Made by a program: the position numbers and the translations under genes. Under the pieces are notes generated by a model. That model was not told the origin of the DNA and ran no database searches. It saw only the letters and a list, made by a program, of their open reading frames with translations. DNA of 64,000 bases from Boswellia sacra. Taxonomy: Eukaryota; Streptophyta; Magnoliopsida; Sapindales; Burseraceae. This document shows positions 1 through 9,482 of the stretch, one piece after another; position 1 is the first letter of the stretch, and every line of letters starts with the position of its first letter. The stretch covers positions 186,001-250,000 of the forward strand of contig SNVD02008172.1 in the NCBI GenBank assembly GCA_013180625.2. Direction: 5' to 3'.

Positions 1-105
1 CCCATGAAGAAACAATAGCTAGTGGTTGAATTCCTATCAACAGGGTTCCCTGCCCAATCATTATCTGAATAAGCATGAAGTTCCAAGGATGAATGTGCTA
101 AGTAT
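1..105 (-). pseudogene. RNase H fragment of Copia element E (left part)
   Basis: Read on the minus strand, these 105 bases encode a Copia RNase H start: LELHAYSDNDWAG, then DRNSTTSYCFFMG. The reading frame continues from minus-strand sequence just right of element A (16280 onwards, ending GTLFHGLYY). Element A therefore inserted inside this domain. The rest of RNase H and the 3' LTR of E lie left of the window. Joining the two flanks needs only removal of the A insertion and one copy of its target duplication. Confidence 0.85.
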
Positions 106-1391
106 TGTTAGTATCTGTGTATTGAGTGTTGTTGTCGAGCTTGTTTCCAGTGTTGCGTTGTTGTTTTGTCAAGTGTCGAGCTTATTTTCGGTATCGCATT
201 GTTGTTTCGTCAAGTGACGAATTAATATCGAGTTGTCGAGATTGTCGAGTGATGAGTTAATGTCGAGTTGTCGAGATTGTCGAGTGACGAGTTCGAGTTG
301 TCAAGATTATATGCGTGTCGAGTTTATCTGCATGTCAAGCTTGTATGCATTGCGTGTCGAGTGTCGACTATTGACTGTCAAGTGTCGAGCAGTTGTGCAG
401 AGATCGTTTGTGATGAAACTATTATGTCAAACTTGTTGCATGTTGAGTATTGACTATCGAGTGTCGAATACTGTGTTGAGCACTTGGGCAGAGAATGCTG
501 ATGACGAATTTTCGATGACAACATGCATGTGCCATGCACATGTTATGTTTTTATCAACTTTTGATGAAGCAAGAATATTATTTTGATCAGTCTACTGTTT
601 CTAGAATTATATTTTAGGAAGTATTTGATTCATAAATATCTCCTAAAATTAGGATAAAATCTTTTATCCTAATTAGAATAGGAGATTATTTATTTATCCT
701 AATCTCTTTAGATATTTAATCACTTCTTATTTTATTTCTCCTAATTCTAATGTGATTTTGATTAAATCTTTTACAAGATTTTTAGGAGATTTCGTCTAGG
801 CCTCTCACTATATATATTTCATGTAATAACCAGGTGAAGAACAGACGTGGAAGAGAGATTAAAACTGGTTAGCTGATTTGGTAATGAGAGAGTCTTGATT
901 CTGGCATTCTATGAATTAATAGAAGAGCTTCAACGCAAAATGGGATGCTTCTTTAATTTGATTCTTTGAGTCTTTGATTCATGTATGAGCAGTAAAAATC
1001 GTACATGAGTTGTTGAATAAGTCTATGTGAGTTAGTAGACACTTGGGATAACTTGCGGGTTAAGTGTTTATATAATTCAACATTAGACATCGGTTGTTAT
1101 GTATAACTTAACAGTGTGTTGTTAAGTTATCTGTGACAAATAGTGGGCAGTGTCACTAGAGTTTAAGATCTTGGCGGGATTTTGTTTGTCAAAGATTAGG
1201 TCAGTGTGTGAGAGTGAGTCATCACTGTAAAAGGTTCTAAAGATTGTACAAACAAGAACTTAGTGAATTGCAGCTCTATAGCTGTCCGTGATTGTAGGTT
1301 TTATAACCGAACCATGTAAAATCCTTCTGTGTCAATTTACATCACAGTTCACTTTTATATGTGTTATAACTGCATACTTCCAGAACTATCA
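106..1391 (+). repeat. 5' LTR of element A
   Basis: 1286 bp, beginning TGTTAGTATCTG and ending CCAGAACTATCA, directly followed by the primer-binding site. It matches the split 3' LTR (5822-5924 plus 15097-16279), which also sums to 1286 bp. The first 400 bp are dense in the motif TGTCGAG, including a 35-bp direct tandem repeat near 228-300. A TATA-like run (CACTATATATATTTC) lies near 807-821 and probably marks the U3/R promoter. The second half resembles the LTR of element D; the TGTCGAG-rich part is specific to A. Confidence 0.9.
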
Positions 1392-1393
1392 AT

Positions 1394-1405
1394 TGGTATC
1401 AGAGC
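1394..1405 (+). promoter_or_regulatory. Primer-binding site of element A (tRNA-iMet)
   Basis: TGGTATCAGAGC, the usual Copia primer site complementary to the 3' end of plant initiator tRNA-Met, two bases after the LTR. Confidence 0.9.
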
Positions 1406-1455
1406 AGGTTCACTGATAGACAAGTGAAGAAAACGATCAGGCTGAAGGAGTCTTT

Positions 1456-2112
1456 GTGGGATATGCACAAAACAACAAAGCATTTCGAGTTTACAATCTG
1501 AGAACTAAGGCTGTCATGGAATCTGCAAATATAGTATTTGATAATCTTGATGATTATGCAAAGTACTCACAAAAGGAAAGGATAACCAGCTTCACAGAAG
1601 ATTCAGAAAAAACAGATTTAGGCAGCAACAAAAAGGAAGATGCTGTTGTGAAAGAGGAAACAGCTGCTGTTATACCCGACGTAACAGTAACATCTGACAA
1701 CTCAGGTTTGAACAGAAATTTAATCAGGAATGAAAATGAAAAGAAAGATCCTCCCACATGGATTCAGAAGGCACATCCAACAAGTTCTATCATTGGAACA
1801 CCAGATGACATGATGAAAACCCAGAGCAAGAAAGAGTTTGAGATAAGCACGGTAGGAGAATTAAATTTCTTTTTTGGATTACAGGATAAGCAAATGAATG
1901 ATGGGTTATTCATATCTCAATCAAAATATGCTAAAAATCTTGTAAAGAAATTTGGACTTGAGAATGCAAAACCAATGAAAACTCCTATCAGTACTAACCT
2001 TAAACTTTTAAAAGACAATGCAGGAAAAGATGTTGTTGCAAGTTTGTGTAGAATTATTATTGGCAGCCTGCATACCTCACGGCAAGCAGACCAGATTTGT
2101 GCTTTAGTGTAG
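1456..2112 (+). pseudogene. Fused integrase-end/reverse-transcriptase remnant of element A
   Basis: A 218-codon frame made by internal deletion. It opens in the last part of integrase (FVGYAQNNKAFRVYNLRT), runs through the integrase-RT linker to DDMMKTQSK, then jumps to the middle of RT (GELNFFFGLQDKQMNDG). Gag, protease, the integrase core and the RT catalytic YVDD segment are absent. Comparison with D puts the first junction near 1444-1449, at the short shared sequence GAAGGA, and the second near 1829. A one-base loss near 2072 then breaks the frame. The ATG at 1456 is internal and not a true start. No active enzyme can come from it. Confidence 0.85.
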
Positions 2113-2708
2113 GACTTTGTGCAAGATTTTAAGTAAATCCAAAGGAATCACATCTTGTAGCAACTAAGAGAATCATCAGGTATATTCATGGAACACATGA
2201 CTATGGGATATGGTTTTCTAAAGATACAAATGATTATCTTGCAGGGTTTAGTGATGCTGATTGGGCAGAAAATGCAGATGACCGAAAAAGCACTTCAAGA
2301 GGTTGTTTTTATCTTGGTACTAACTTGGTTTCATGGCACAACAAAAAGCAGAATTTTATTTTTTTGTCTACTGCTGAAGCCGAATACATAGCAGCAGGGA
2401 GTTGTTGCACACAACTATTATGGATGAAGCAAATGTTGAGTGATTATAGTATTGAACAAAAGCCTATAACTGTGTTTTGTGATAACACTAGTGCTATAAA
2501 TATTTCCAAAAATCCTGTTCAGCATTCTAGAATAAAACACATTGATATTAGATACCATTTTATAAGGGAACTAGTAAAATCTAAGGTGATACACATTGAA
2601 CACATCTCCACTGATAGACAATTGGTTGACTTGTTCACTAAGGCATTGGATACAACAAGATTTGAAAATCTAAGAAAAGCCTTAGGCATCTCTCAGTTAT
2701 ATGAATGA
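2113..2708 (+). pseudogene. RNase H end of element A pol
   Basis: Frames here encode the Copia RNase H: the SDADWA-type segment near 2250-2300 in another frame, then [50 protein letters not shown] and DLFTKALDTTRFENLRKALG, ending at TGA 2706-2708. The last 127 codons are open. Element D ends pol at the same place. Earlier frameshifts make the polyprotein non-functional. Confidence 0.85.
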
Positions 2709-3533
2709 ACATAGTATGCTGTTATGTTATTCATATCTGTAGTATGATAAGTTTTCTTCTAAATTAACATGTGTGAGCTGTGATATCAAATTTGTGTATA
2801 ATAAGATACTGATTTAAAATACGGAGAGGGCTACCAATATATGATGTGTGAAAGCCATAATTAAGAGAAACTTCAGGGTATCTGGGAAATATATTGAGGT
2901 TACCTACCCTTATGAAAAGGGCTACTTCTATATTGTGTGAAAGCTCCTGTATTAATCTAGAAAAATTCACATTGAAATCAATTTTTTTGTGTTTAAGAGG
3001 CATGCTCAAGTTGATCACTCAATTGAATCATGAAGAAAAATAGCTTTCAAGTGAAAATTACACAGCTTTGAAATATGCTTTCTTAGAATGATTCATATGA
3101 TAATTCAGATATTACTGTTATGTTATTGTTAACTATGTTCTATTACGTCTTTCATAACAATGTCTTTTGTGCTTACCCAAAATTTAAGTTTCTTGTGTGT
3201 CCATGAGTCAAAATGCCATGTCAGCATTATTGAATTGAGAGGGAGAAGTCTCAGTGGCGGGAATCCTAATTCTATTAGAATTCCTTATTCAAATTGGAAT
3301 CAAATTTGAATTGCTGACTTTTAATGGAAGTTATGAAATGGTTTTGGAAATAGACTTCACATTAAATTTTGTTAAAAAACCAGATTAATTTTTAAAAGCC
3401 AAGTATATTTCAAAATCGATTTAGGGCTTTTTCTATTCATACCATCCTTTAACAAATAGCTTCTCCACAATTCCTCGTCTTCGTTCTCTCTTTCCCTATT
3501 CTGAAACTTTTTTGCAGACCAGTCACCCTAACC
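2709..3533 (+). other. pol-ORF3 spacer of element A
   Basis: About 825 bp without a gene. It contains two related motifs about 90 bp apart, GGGCTACC...GTGTGAAAGCC (2828) and GGGCTAC...GTGTGAAAGCTCC (2919). Both motifs and their spacing recur in element D. The final part is pyrimidine-rich just before the ORF3 start. It could carry a splice acceptor or leader for ORF3 expression; this is inference. Confidence 0.5.
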
Positions 3534-5351
3534 ATGGCGACCTCCTCTGATTCAACAAAGCCGGTCAGTTCTTCATCTTCTCTTAGCGACTCCAATTACA
3601 ACAAGAGTGACAGCATTCAGTCATCTCTGATGCAACAAGCACATGATGAGATCGCAACTGATCCAACCAGGAGCGAGGACGAGTTAGTTCCAGTGAAGAG
3701 GATGAAAGATAAAGTTAAGCCAAAGCACAACAAATTTATCACGGGTACCATCAAACAACAGTTTGTGAAGTTCACTTCAAAACAGAATCTGCAGATGGCA
3801 AGGCCGATGAAACTGTCGGACTTCAACTCCTATGGGCTGAGTGAGATGATTGAGTCTATTTACTGGACTCGTATGGTAACAAACTTCCTACCCCCTGTGA
3901 AGGCTTTAATTCAGGAATTTTATGCAAACATCTCATCTGCCATTGATGATCCTAAAAGCTTTCTGTATCACAAAGTTTATTATCGAGGAAAGTTTGTTAA
4001 GTTCTCTCCAAATGTCATAAACACTTTCCTAGGCATTCCCATAGGTAGCTTACATGCATTAGATGAAGAATTTAACATGGTTGAAGTTGTTAAGAAATTG
4101 ATTGGTCGAACAGATATTGAATGAAAATTAAGAGATGGTATAAACCAGCAGTATCTTAGAAAGAAATATCGAGTGTTGCATAAGGTAGCTCAGTTTAATT
4201 AGCTTCCTTCTTCCCACCAAAATCAAGTTTGGGAAGATAGAGTGAAAATTCTATTTTGTTTAGGCACAAATCATCCAATTAACTTTGGTTTGCTAGCCTA
4301 TAGATCAATTGTACAGATTAGATCTTATCACTTTGATTATTATCTGCTTATGTTTCCCTGTTTGATTCAAGGGATTCTTGCACAGAAGAACAGCATCCCA
4401 ATGAGCTCTCATGAACAAATTGAAATTCTGTCTAAACCTATTACAAAAGGATTTCTTCAAAGATTGCATGACAAATCTGACTTACCTGCACCTGAACCGA
4501 AACCCAAGAGGGTCAGGAAAAATCAAATGAACAATATTGCAGAACAACTTACTTTGATCAATTCTACTTTGGCTGAAGTTGTACAGGATTTAAAAGCTAT
4601 CAAAGAAAGACAGCTTGTCTTGGAGGTAAGATTTGCAAGGCACTGTGGTCCAGCAGAGGAGTCGCAGCCAATGGAGACTGAACATGAAGCTCCTGAGAAG
4701 ACAGATGATCCCCCACCAGTTCCTGATGCTCTTATGCCTACTGAAATTGAACATATGCCAACAGCAGAACCAGCTTCATAAACTGCTGTTGAGAAAGATG
4801 TAACAGCAGAACAATGGCCAAAATAAAAGAAACTCAAGTCAATTGCTCAGGGAAGAATCTTGAAGAGAAAGAGGAAAGATGACAAGGTGAAGACATCATC
4901 TGACAACTTAAAAAAGAAACTTGACTCCATAGCTCCCACTTTACAGGATGAGTCACTGTTAGAAGAACAAACAAAATTTGAAACCGCAATAAAACAATCT
5001 TCACCAAATGTTGAACATGGCCCTACTGTCTCTTCACTCCCTAGAGCAAAGCATACTACCTCTTTACCATTCACACAATCCCCACCTTATAAAGATCGAA
5101 CCTCATCTCCTGCAGCCCAATCAGGGGCAAAACACACTACCTTTCCACCAGCTACAACAGCCAAAGTTCCATTAGTTCCCACTCCACCAACTGCTGTTAA
5201 GTTAACCACAACAAAAACCAATGCAAAAAAACGTGACAGGGAGATTCGCAGAATTGTTACTGAAGTCACTGCCACCTCCTCTAATACAGTTGAAGAGCAA
5301 CCTGCTCCTGCCGCTTCTAAGCAGCCAACACCTACTACCACCACGAAGTGA
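3534..5351 (+). pseudogene. ORF3 of element A: plant-transposon-protein/envelope-like ORF, broken
   Basis: One frame of about 605 codons beginning ACCATGGCG, interrupted by in-frame stops at 4122 (TGA), 4200 (TAG), 4779 (TAA) and 4824 (TAA). Residues about 55-200 hold a conserved block (KLSDFNSYGLSEMIES, then YRGKFVKFSPNVINTFLGIP) that resembles the 'putative plant transposon protein' family (Pfam PF20167, from memory). A predicted coiled coil follows near residues 330-360, then a Pro/Ser/Thr/Lys-rich tail. The position after pol is that of the Sirevirus envelope-like ORF, but I see no signal peptide or membrane span, so an envelope role is not supported. The first two stops fall at Trp codons (compare D at 48091). 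Confidence 0.75.
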
Positions 5352-5821
5352 TACAAAACAAAGGCTGGCCGATCCAAAAAACCTGACAGTTCCTCTTCCT
5401 TACCAGTTCAAAAGTCTCCAAGACTTCGTTAGTGCTTTTGGCACTTGTGCTGAAATCAAGGGGGAGAAGGAGAGAAGAATTTTTTTTTGTTAGGTTCTTT
5501 TATGTCAGTTTGATATTTTGGTGACTACTTCTTCTCCAGGGTTGTAAGTAAGGGGGAGTAAGGCCTTATGCTTATATGGATGCATTCAAACTATTTTGAT
5601 GATATATGTGTTTATGTTTTATCTTTGTTTGATGAATGGTTTGCATGATCTAATATCATGTTTCCTTTGTTTCTAATCTGGTCATGATTTCATTGTTAAT
5701 CGTCTTGCAGGATATACATATTATAACAGTGTTCTGATATGCCCTTGTGTAACAGCTCACATGTTATTTTTACGAGAAACAGTTTAGTGCTTTCATCACA
5801 AGTTGCCAAAAGGGGGGAGAT
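5352..5821 (+). other. 3' untranslated region and polypurine tracts of element A
   Basis: No coding content. Three purine tracts occur: AAGGGGGAG at 5458, AGGGGGAGTA at 5551 and AAAAGGGGGGAGA ending at 5820 next to the 3' LTR. The last is the primer for plus-strand synthesis. The extra tracts are a known Sirevirus trait. Confidence 0.7.
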
Positions 5822-5924
5822 TGTTAGTATCTGTGTGTCGAGTGTTGTTGTCGAACTTGTTTCCAGTGTTGCGTTGTTGTTTTGTCAAGTGTCAAACTTA
5901 TTTTCAGTATCGCGTTATTGTTCC
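5822..5924 (+). repeat. 3' LTR of element A, first 103 bp
   Basis: Starts TGTTAGTATCTGTGTG and matches the 5' LTR from base 106. It is cut at GTTCC (5920-5924), the left target duplication of element B. Confidence 0.9.
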
Positions 5925-6933
5925 TGTTAGCCCTAAGGCTACATGATAATTTTGATGATAACAATACACATTGATTAATTGAGATTTACTAACATGTTTA
6001 TTTATGTGCAAGAGTAAGATCATTGAAATAATTTTAAAATCAAGAAGAGGCTTATTAAAATGAAGTGTTGAAGCTAAGGAGAAGACTACATGTTAAAGGC
6101 ACCAAAGTTTAAGAACAAGGATTGACTCAAGGAATGTGACACATGAGCAATGTTCAATCAATTGGTCATATATATCTCTACAAATATCCAAATGATGTGA
6201 TTCTTGAGCCTTTGGAAAGCTTACTCAATTTATAACATTTCATATGTTTTAATGAAATTCAAATTTCAAGTGCAAGGTTGTCCAAATCATTATGCAAATT
6301 GAAAGACAAATGGAAGCAGCTGACATGAGCACTGAATACTCCTTTGGACATATCTTGAGATAGAAAAATCAAAATGACTTGATTCTTATGGCATTGGAAA
6401 TATGACTTAATGAAGAACATTTCATATGTTTTGAAAAAATTCAAATTTCAAACAGAAGGCCGGCATAATTGACATGCAATTTGATGGACTGACACAGAGA
6501 AGAAAATCAACTCACATGAGCACCGAATGGTGTTTTGGCCATATCTTAAGATAGAGATATCCAAATGCTTTGATTCTTAATGTTTTCGAAAGCTTATTCA
6601 AATATTCAGATCTTTTATGTTTTGACAAAATTCAAATTTTAAACCGAAGGCTGACAGAATTATCATTCAATTTGGTGGACTGACACGAGAAAGAAAAATC
6701 AAGTCACATGAGCACTGAATGGTGTTTTGGCCATATCTTGAGCTACAGATATCCAAATGACTTGATTCTTGATGCGTTGGAAAGATTATTCAAACGTGCA
6801 AATCTTTTATGTTTTGTATATTTTCAAATTTCAAACTGAACATTGACAAAAATGGTAGACAAGATTACAATTTTTATGATGGGCAGAAAATTTGGAGATG
6901 GTGTCTTCACTTGTTCAAGTTCATCTCATTTGC

Positions 6934-6943
6934 CTATAAAAAG
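6934..6943 (+). promoter_or_regulatory. TATA box of element B LTR
   Basis: CTATAAAAAG in a GC-richer context (TTTGCCTATAAAAAGAGCCC). The equivalent box in the 3' LTR is at about 14199 (CTATAAAAGG). Transcription would start roughly 30 bp downstream. Confidence 0.65.
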
Positions 6944-7159
6944 AGCCCTTCTCCCATGCATTCAGTAAGACAAGAAGAGCAAGAGAACATCTATCAAGCA
7001 AAAAACAAGAGAAATATCAAGTCTAGAGAGCTTTTATATTCTTTATCTACTCTTTAAAGAGAGTTGTACGTTTGTTGTAAAAATTTACTTTGTTCTTGTA
7101 TTGTGGTGAGAGTGAGATCTTCTTGTAAAGGATAAAAGTTATCTTTGAGAGAACTCTTT

Positions 7160-7500
7160 CCTTGGTGAGGTTGTTCATCAAGAAGAACTCTTGGTGTGGT
7201 GTTATCAAGAGTTGAAGGAAGTTGCCTTGGTGAGGTTGTTCATCAAGAAGAACTCTTGGTGTGGTGTTATCAAGAGTTGAAGGAAAGTTGCCTTGGTGAG
7301 GTTGTTCATCAAGAAGAACTCTTGGTGTGGTGTTATCAAGAGTTGAAGGAAGTTGCCTTGGTGAGGTTGTTCATCAAGAAGAACTCTTGGTGTGGTGTTA
7401 TCAAGGGTTGAAGGAAGTTGCCTTGGTGAGGTTGTTCATCAAGAAGAACTCTTGGTGTGGTGTTATCAAGAGTTGAAAGAAAAAGTCTTGGTGAGGTTGT
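7160..7500 (+). repeat. 65-bp tandem repeat array in 5' LTR of B
   Basis: The unit starts CCTTGGTGAGGTTGTTCATC and includes AAGAAGAACTCTTGGTGTGG. The period is 65-66 bp. The last copy is partial and starts TCTTGG. It is matched by an array at 14426-14765 in the 3' LTR. The inner AAGAAGAACTCTTGGTG could form a short stem. Confidence 0.9.
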
Positions 7501-7828
7501 TCATCAAGCAAGTTGTAAAGATTTCTACAACTTAGTGGAAAGCTTAGCTCGTGGAGCTAGGAGCCCGTGGACGTAGGCAAGGTTTGCCGAACCACGTAAA
7601 TTGAGTTTGCACTCTCTCTATCCCTATCCTCTTTACATTTACTTGCACTTGTGATTGTTCTTTATTGCTATTCTCTTGATTGCATTCTATTTTCATCTTC
7701 TTCACCTTTATTCTCAAAGAAAGAGTTAAATAATTTTGATCTTTCAAAGAAAAGTTTTCTAAATCCGTTTTGATAAATAAAAACCCAATTCACCCCCCCT
7801 CTTGGGTTGCCATACCTGGGTCAACAAG

Positions 7829-7840
7829 TGGTATCAGAGC
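7829..7840 (+). promoter_or_regulatory. Primer-binding site of element B (tRNA-iMet)
   Basis: TGGTATCAGAGC two bases after the LTR end CAACA; complementary to initiator tRNA-Met. Confidence 0.92.
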
Positions 7841-7880
7841 AAGGTTGCTCAATTTTTTAAATCTTAATCGATTTTGAGCT

Positions 7881-9482
7881 ATGGCAACTTTTAATTCAAC
7901 TTCATATGTTGAGGGACTTTCTATCTCTAGACCTCCATTTTTTAATGGAAGTGATTACTCTTATTGGAAAACTAGAATGAGTATTTTCTTGAAATCTTTT
8001 GATTATGATTTGTGGTCTATTGTTTTGGAAGGACCTTTTGTTCCTACCAAAATTGAAAATGGGGAATGCATGCTTAAAGAACCTAAAGAGTTTAGTGAAG
8101 ATGATAAAAAGAAATTGAGTTTGAATGCTAAAGCTATGAATGTGTTATATTGTGCTCTAGATAGAAATGAGTTTAATAGAATATCTACTTGTTCTACGGC
8201 ACAAGAAATATGGCACACACTTGAAGTAACTCATGAAGGAACTAGTCAAGTTAAAGAATCCAAAATTAGTATGCTAGTTCATAGTTATGAGCTTTTTAAG
8301 ATGAAATCGGATGAATCAATTTCTGAAATGTTTACTAGATTTACGGATATTATTAATAGTTTGAAATCTCTTGGTAAATCTTATTCTAATGTTGAAATGG
8401 TGAGAAAGATTCTTAGGTGTCTACCAAAATCTTGGGAGCCAAAGGTGACGGCAATTCAAGAAGCAAAGGACCTCACCAAACTACCATTAGAAGAACTTAT
8501 GGGTTCTCTCATGACTCATGAAATCACTTTGAAGGAGAATGAAGAAGATTTCAAGAAAAAGAAAAATATCGCTTTCAAATCTTCAACAAAAGAAGATGAT
8601 GAGTCCGACGATGAAGGAGATGATGAAGATCTTGCATTCATCACAAGAAAGCTAAAAAAGATGATTAGAAGAAACCAAGGATTCAAGAAGAATTCTAGAA
8701 GGGAGTACAAAGGGCAAAGCTCAAAGCAAGATAAGAAAAATGATCAAGTCATTTGCTATGAGTGCAAGAAACCGGGACATGTAAAGATGGATTGTCCTTA
8801 CTTCAAGAGTCAAAACAAGAAATCCAAAGCAATGAAAGCCACAAATTGGGATGATAGTGAAGCTAGCTCCACCGAAGAAGAAGATTGCGAAGTGGCAAAC
8901 ATGTGCTTCATGGCTTTAAGTGAAGATGAGGTAAGTATTCTAAACTATGATCCTAAACTTTCATATGATGAATTACTTGAAGCATTCCAAAATTTACATG
9001 TACAAGTTGATAAGCAAAATTCAAAAATCAATGCTTTCAAAAAGAAGTCAAAAATCATGTTATCTCAATTAGAAGAGTTGGTAGAAATAAATGAAGCTTT
9101 AGAAAATGAAAATGAAATTTTAAAGCAAAAAGATTTTGAAAGTTTGGAAAGTCAAATACATTTATTAAAAACTGAAAATGACATTTTAAAACAAAAGGAT
9201 TTTGATAAATTGGAGAAACAAAATGCTATTTTGAAAAAGGAAAATAATGACTTAAGAAATATTGTTGATAGTTTTACAAAAAGCACAAAAAATTTGAATT
9301 CTATGTTACAAAACCAGAGGTGTGTTTTTGATAAAAGAGGTTTAGGATATAAAACTCATAAAAATCAAAAGTATTTTAAAAATTATTTTGCTCATGCATC
9401 TTCTAGGAATAATCCTAATCATTCATGTACTTATTGTGGAAGAAAAGGACACAAAGTGCATTCTTGCTATATCCTAATTTGA
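7881..9482 (+). CDS. gag: Gag of element B
   Basis: 533 codons from GCTATGGCA. The N-terminal Copia gag domain covers about residues 15-220 (FFNGSDYSYWKTRMSIFLKS; AQEIWHTLEVTHEG; LRCLPKSWEPKVTAIQEAKD). A zinc knuckle follows near residue 292 (CYECKKPGHVKMDC), then an acidic stretch, a long Asn/Lys/Glu-rich coiled coil (about 365-465) and a second CCHC (CTYCGRKGHKVHSC, near 517). It would form the virus-like particle. The stop at 9480 comes from a two-base AT insertion just after the second zinc knuckle; gag and pol would otherwise be one frame. Confidence 0.85.
   Translation: MATFNSTSYVEGLSISRPPFFNGSDYSYWKTRMSIFLKSFDYDLWSIVLEGPFVPTKIENGECMLKEPKEFSEDDKKKLSLNAKAMNVLYCALDRNEFNRISTCSTAQEIWHTLEVTHEGTSQVKESKISMLVHSYELFKMKSDESISEMFTRFTDIINSLKSLGKSYSNVEMVRKILRCLPKSWEPKVTAIQEAKDLTKLPLEELMGSLMTHEITLKENEEDFKKKKNIAFKSSTKEDDESDDEGDDEDLAFITRKLKKMIRRNQGFKKNSRREYKGQSSKQDKKNDQVICYECKKPGHVKMDCPYFKSQNKKSKAMKATNWDDSEASSTEEEDCEVANMCFMALSEDEVSILNYDPKLSYDELLEAFQNLHVQVDKQNSKINAFKKKSKIMLSQLEELVEINEALENENEILKQKDFESLESQIHLLKTENDILKQKDFDKLEKQNAILKKENNDLRNIVDSFTKSTKNLNSMLQNQRCVFDKRGLGYKTHKNQKYFKNYFAHASSRNNPNHSCTYCGRKGHKVHSCYILI

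Larger units (their letters stand above)
106..5924 (+). mobile_element. Sirevirus-type Copia retrotransposon A, left part (deletion derivative)
   Basis: LTR retrotransposon with TG...CA LTRs, an initiator tRNA-Met primer site, degenerate Copia pol and a third ORF after pol. Its 3' LTR is interrupted at 5924 by element B and resumes at 15097. Without B it would be about 7.0 kb. The left flank ends in GTAT and the right flank starts GTAAT, consistent with a 5-bp target duplication that lost one base on the left. The Sirevirus assignment rests on gag/pol similarity to D, several purine tracts before the 3' LTR and the extra ORF in the position of the Sirevirus envelope-like gene. Confidence 0.85.
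5925..7826 (+). repeat. 5' LTR of element B
   Basis: 1902 bp with two tandem-repeat arrays. Near 6142-6860 there are four diverged copies of a 180-190 bp unit starting CATGAGCA (6142, 6324, 6515, 6707). At 7160-7500 there are five to six copies of a 65-bp unit (starts 7160, 7225, 7291, 7356, 7421, 7486). A TATA box CTATAAAAAG lies at about 6934-6943. The 65-bp array is downstream of it and would be in the transcribed leader. Confidence 0.93.

Noticed and set aside
1394..1405. tRNA-like sequences at the primer-binding sites
   Set aside because: Only the short complement of tRNA-iMet is present, not a tRNA gene.
3534..5351. Calling ORF3 a true retroviral envelope gene
   Set aside because: No signal peptide, no transmembrane anchor, no Cys-rich ectodomain; only its position suggests it.
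4523..5377. Minus-strand open frames inside ORF3 of A
   Set aside because: Antisense shadows of the same low-complexity coding region.
7196..7411. Open frame of repeated VRLFIKKNSW-like peptides
   Set aside because: Produced by the 65-bp tandem repeat being nearly a multiple of three; no gene.
7160..7500. Regular 65-bp repeats, superficially like a CRISPR array
   Set aside because: Units are head-to-tail without unique spacers, lie inside both LTRs of a retrotransposon, and the genome is eukaryotic.
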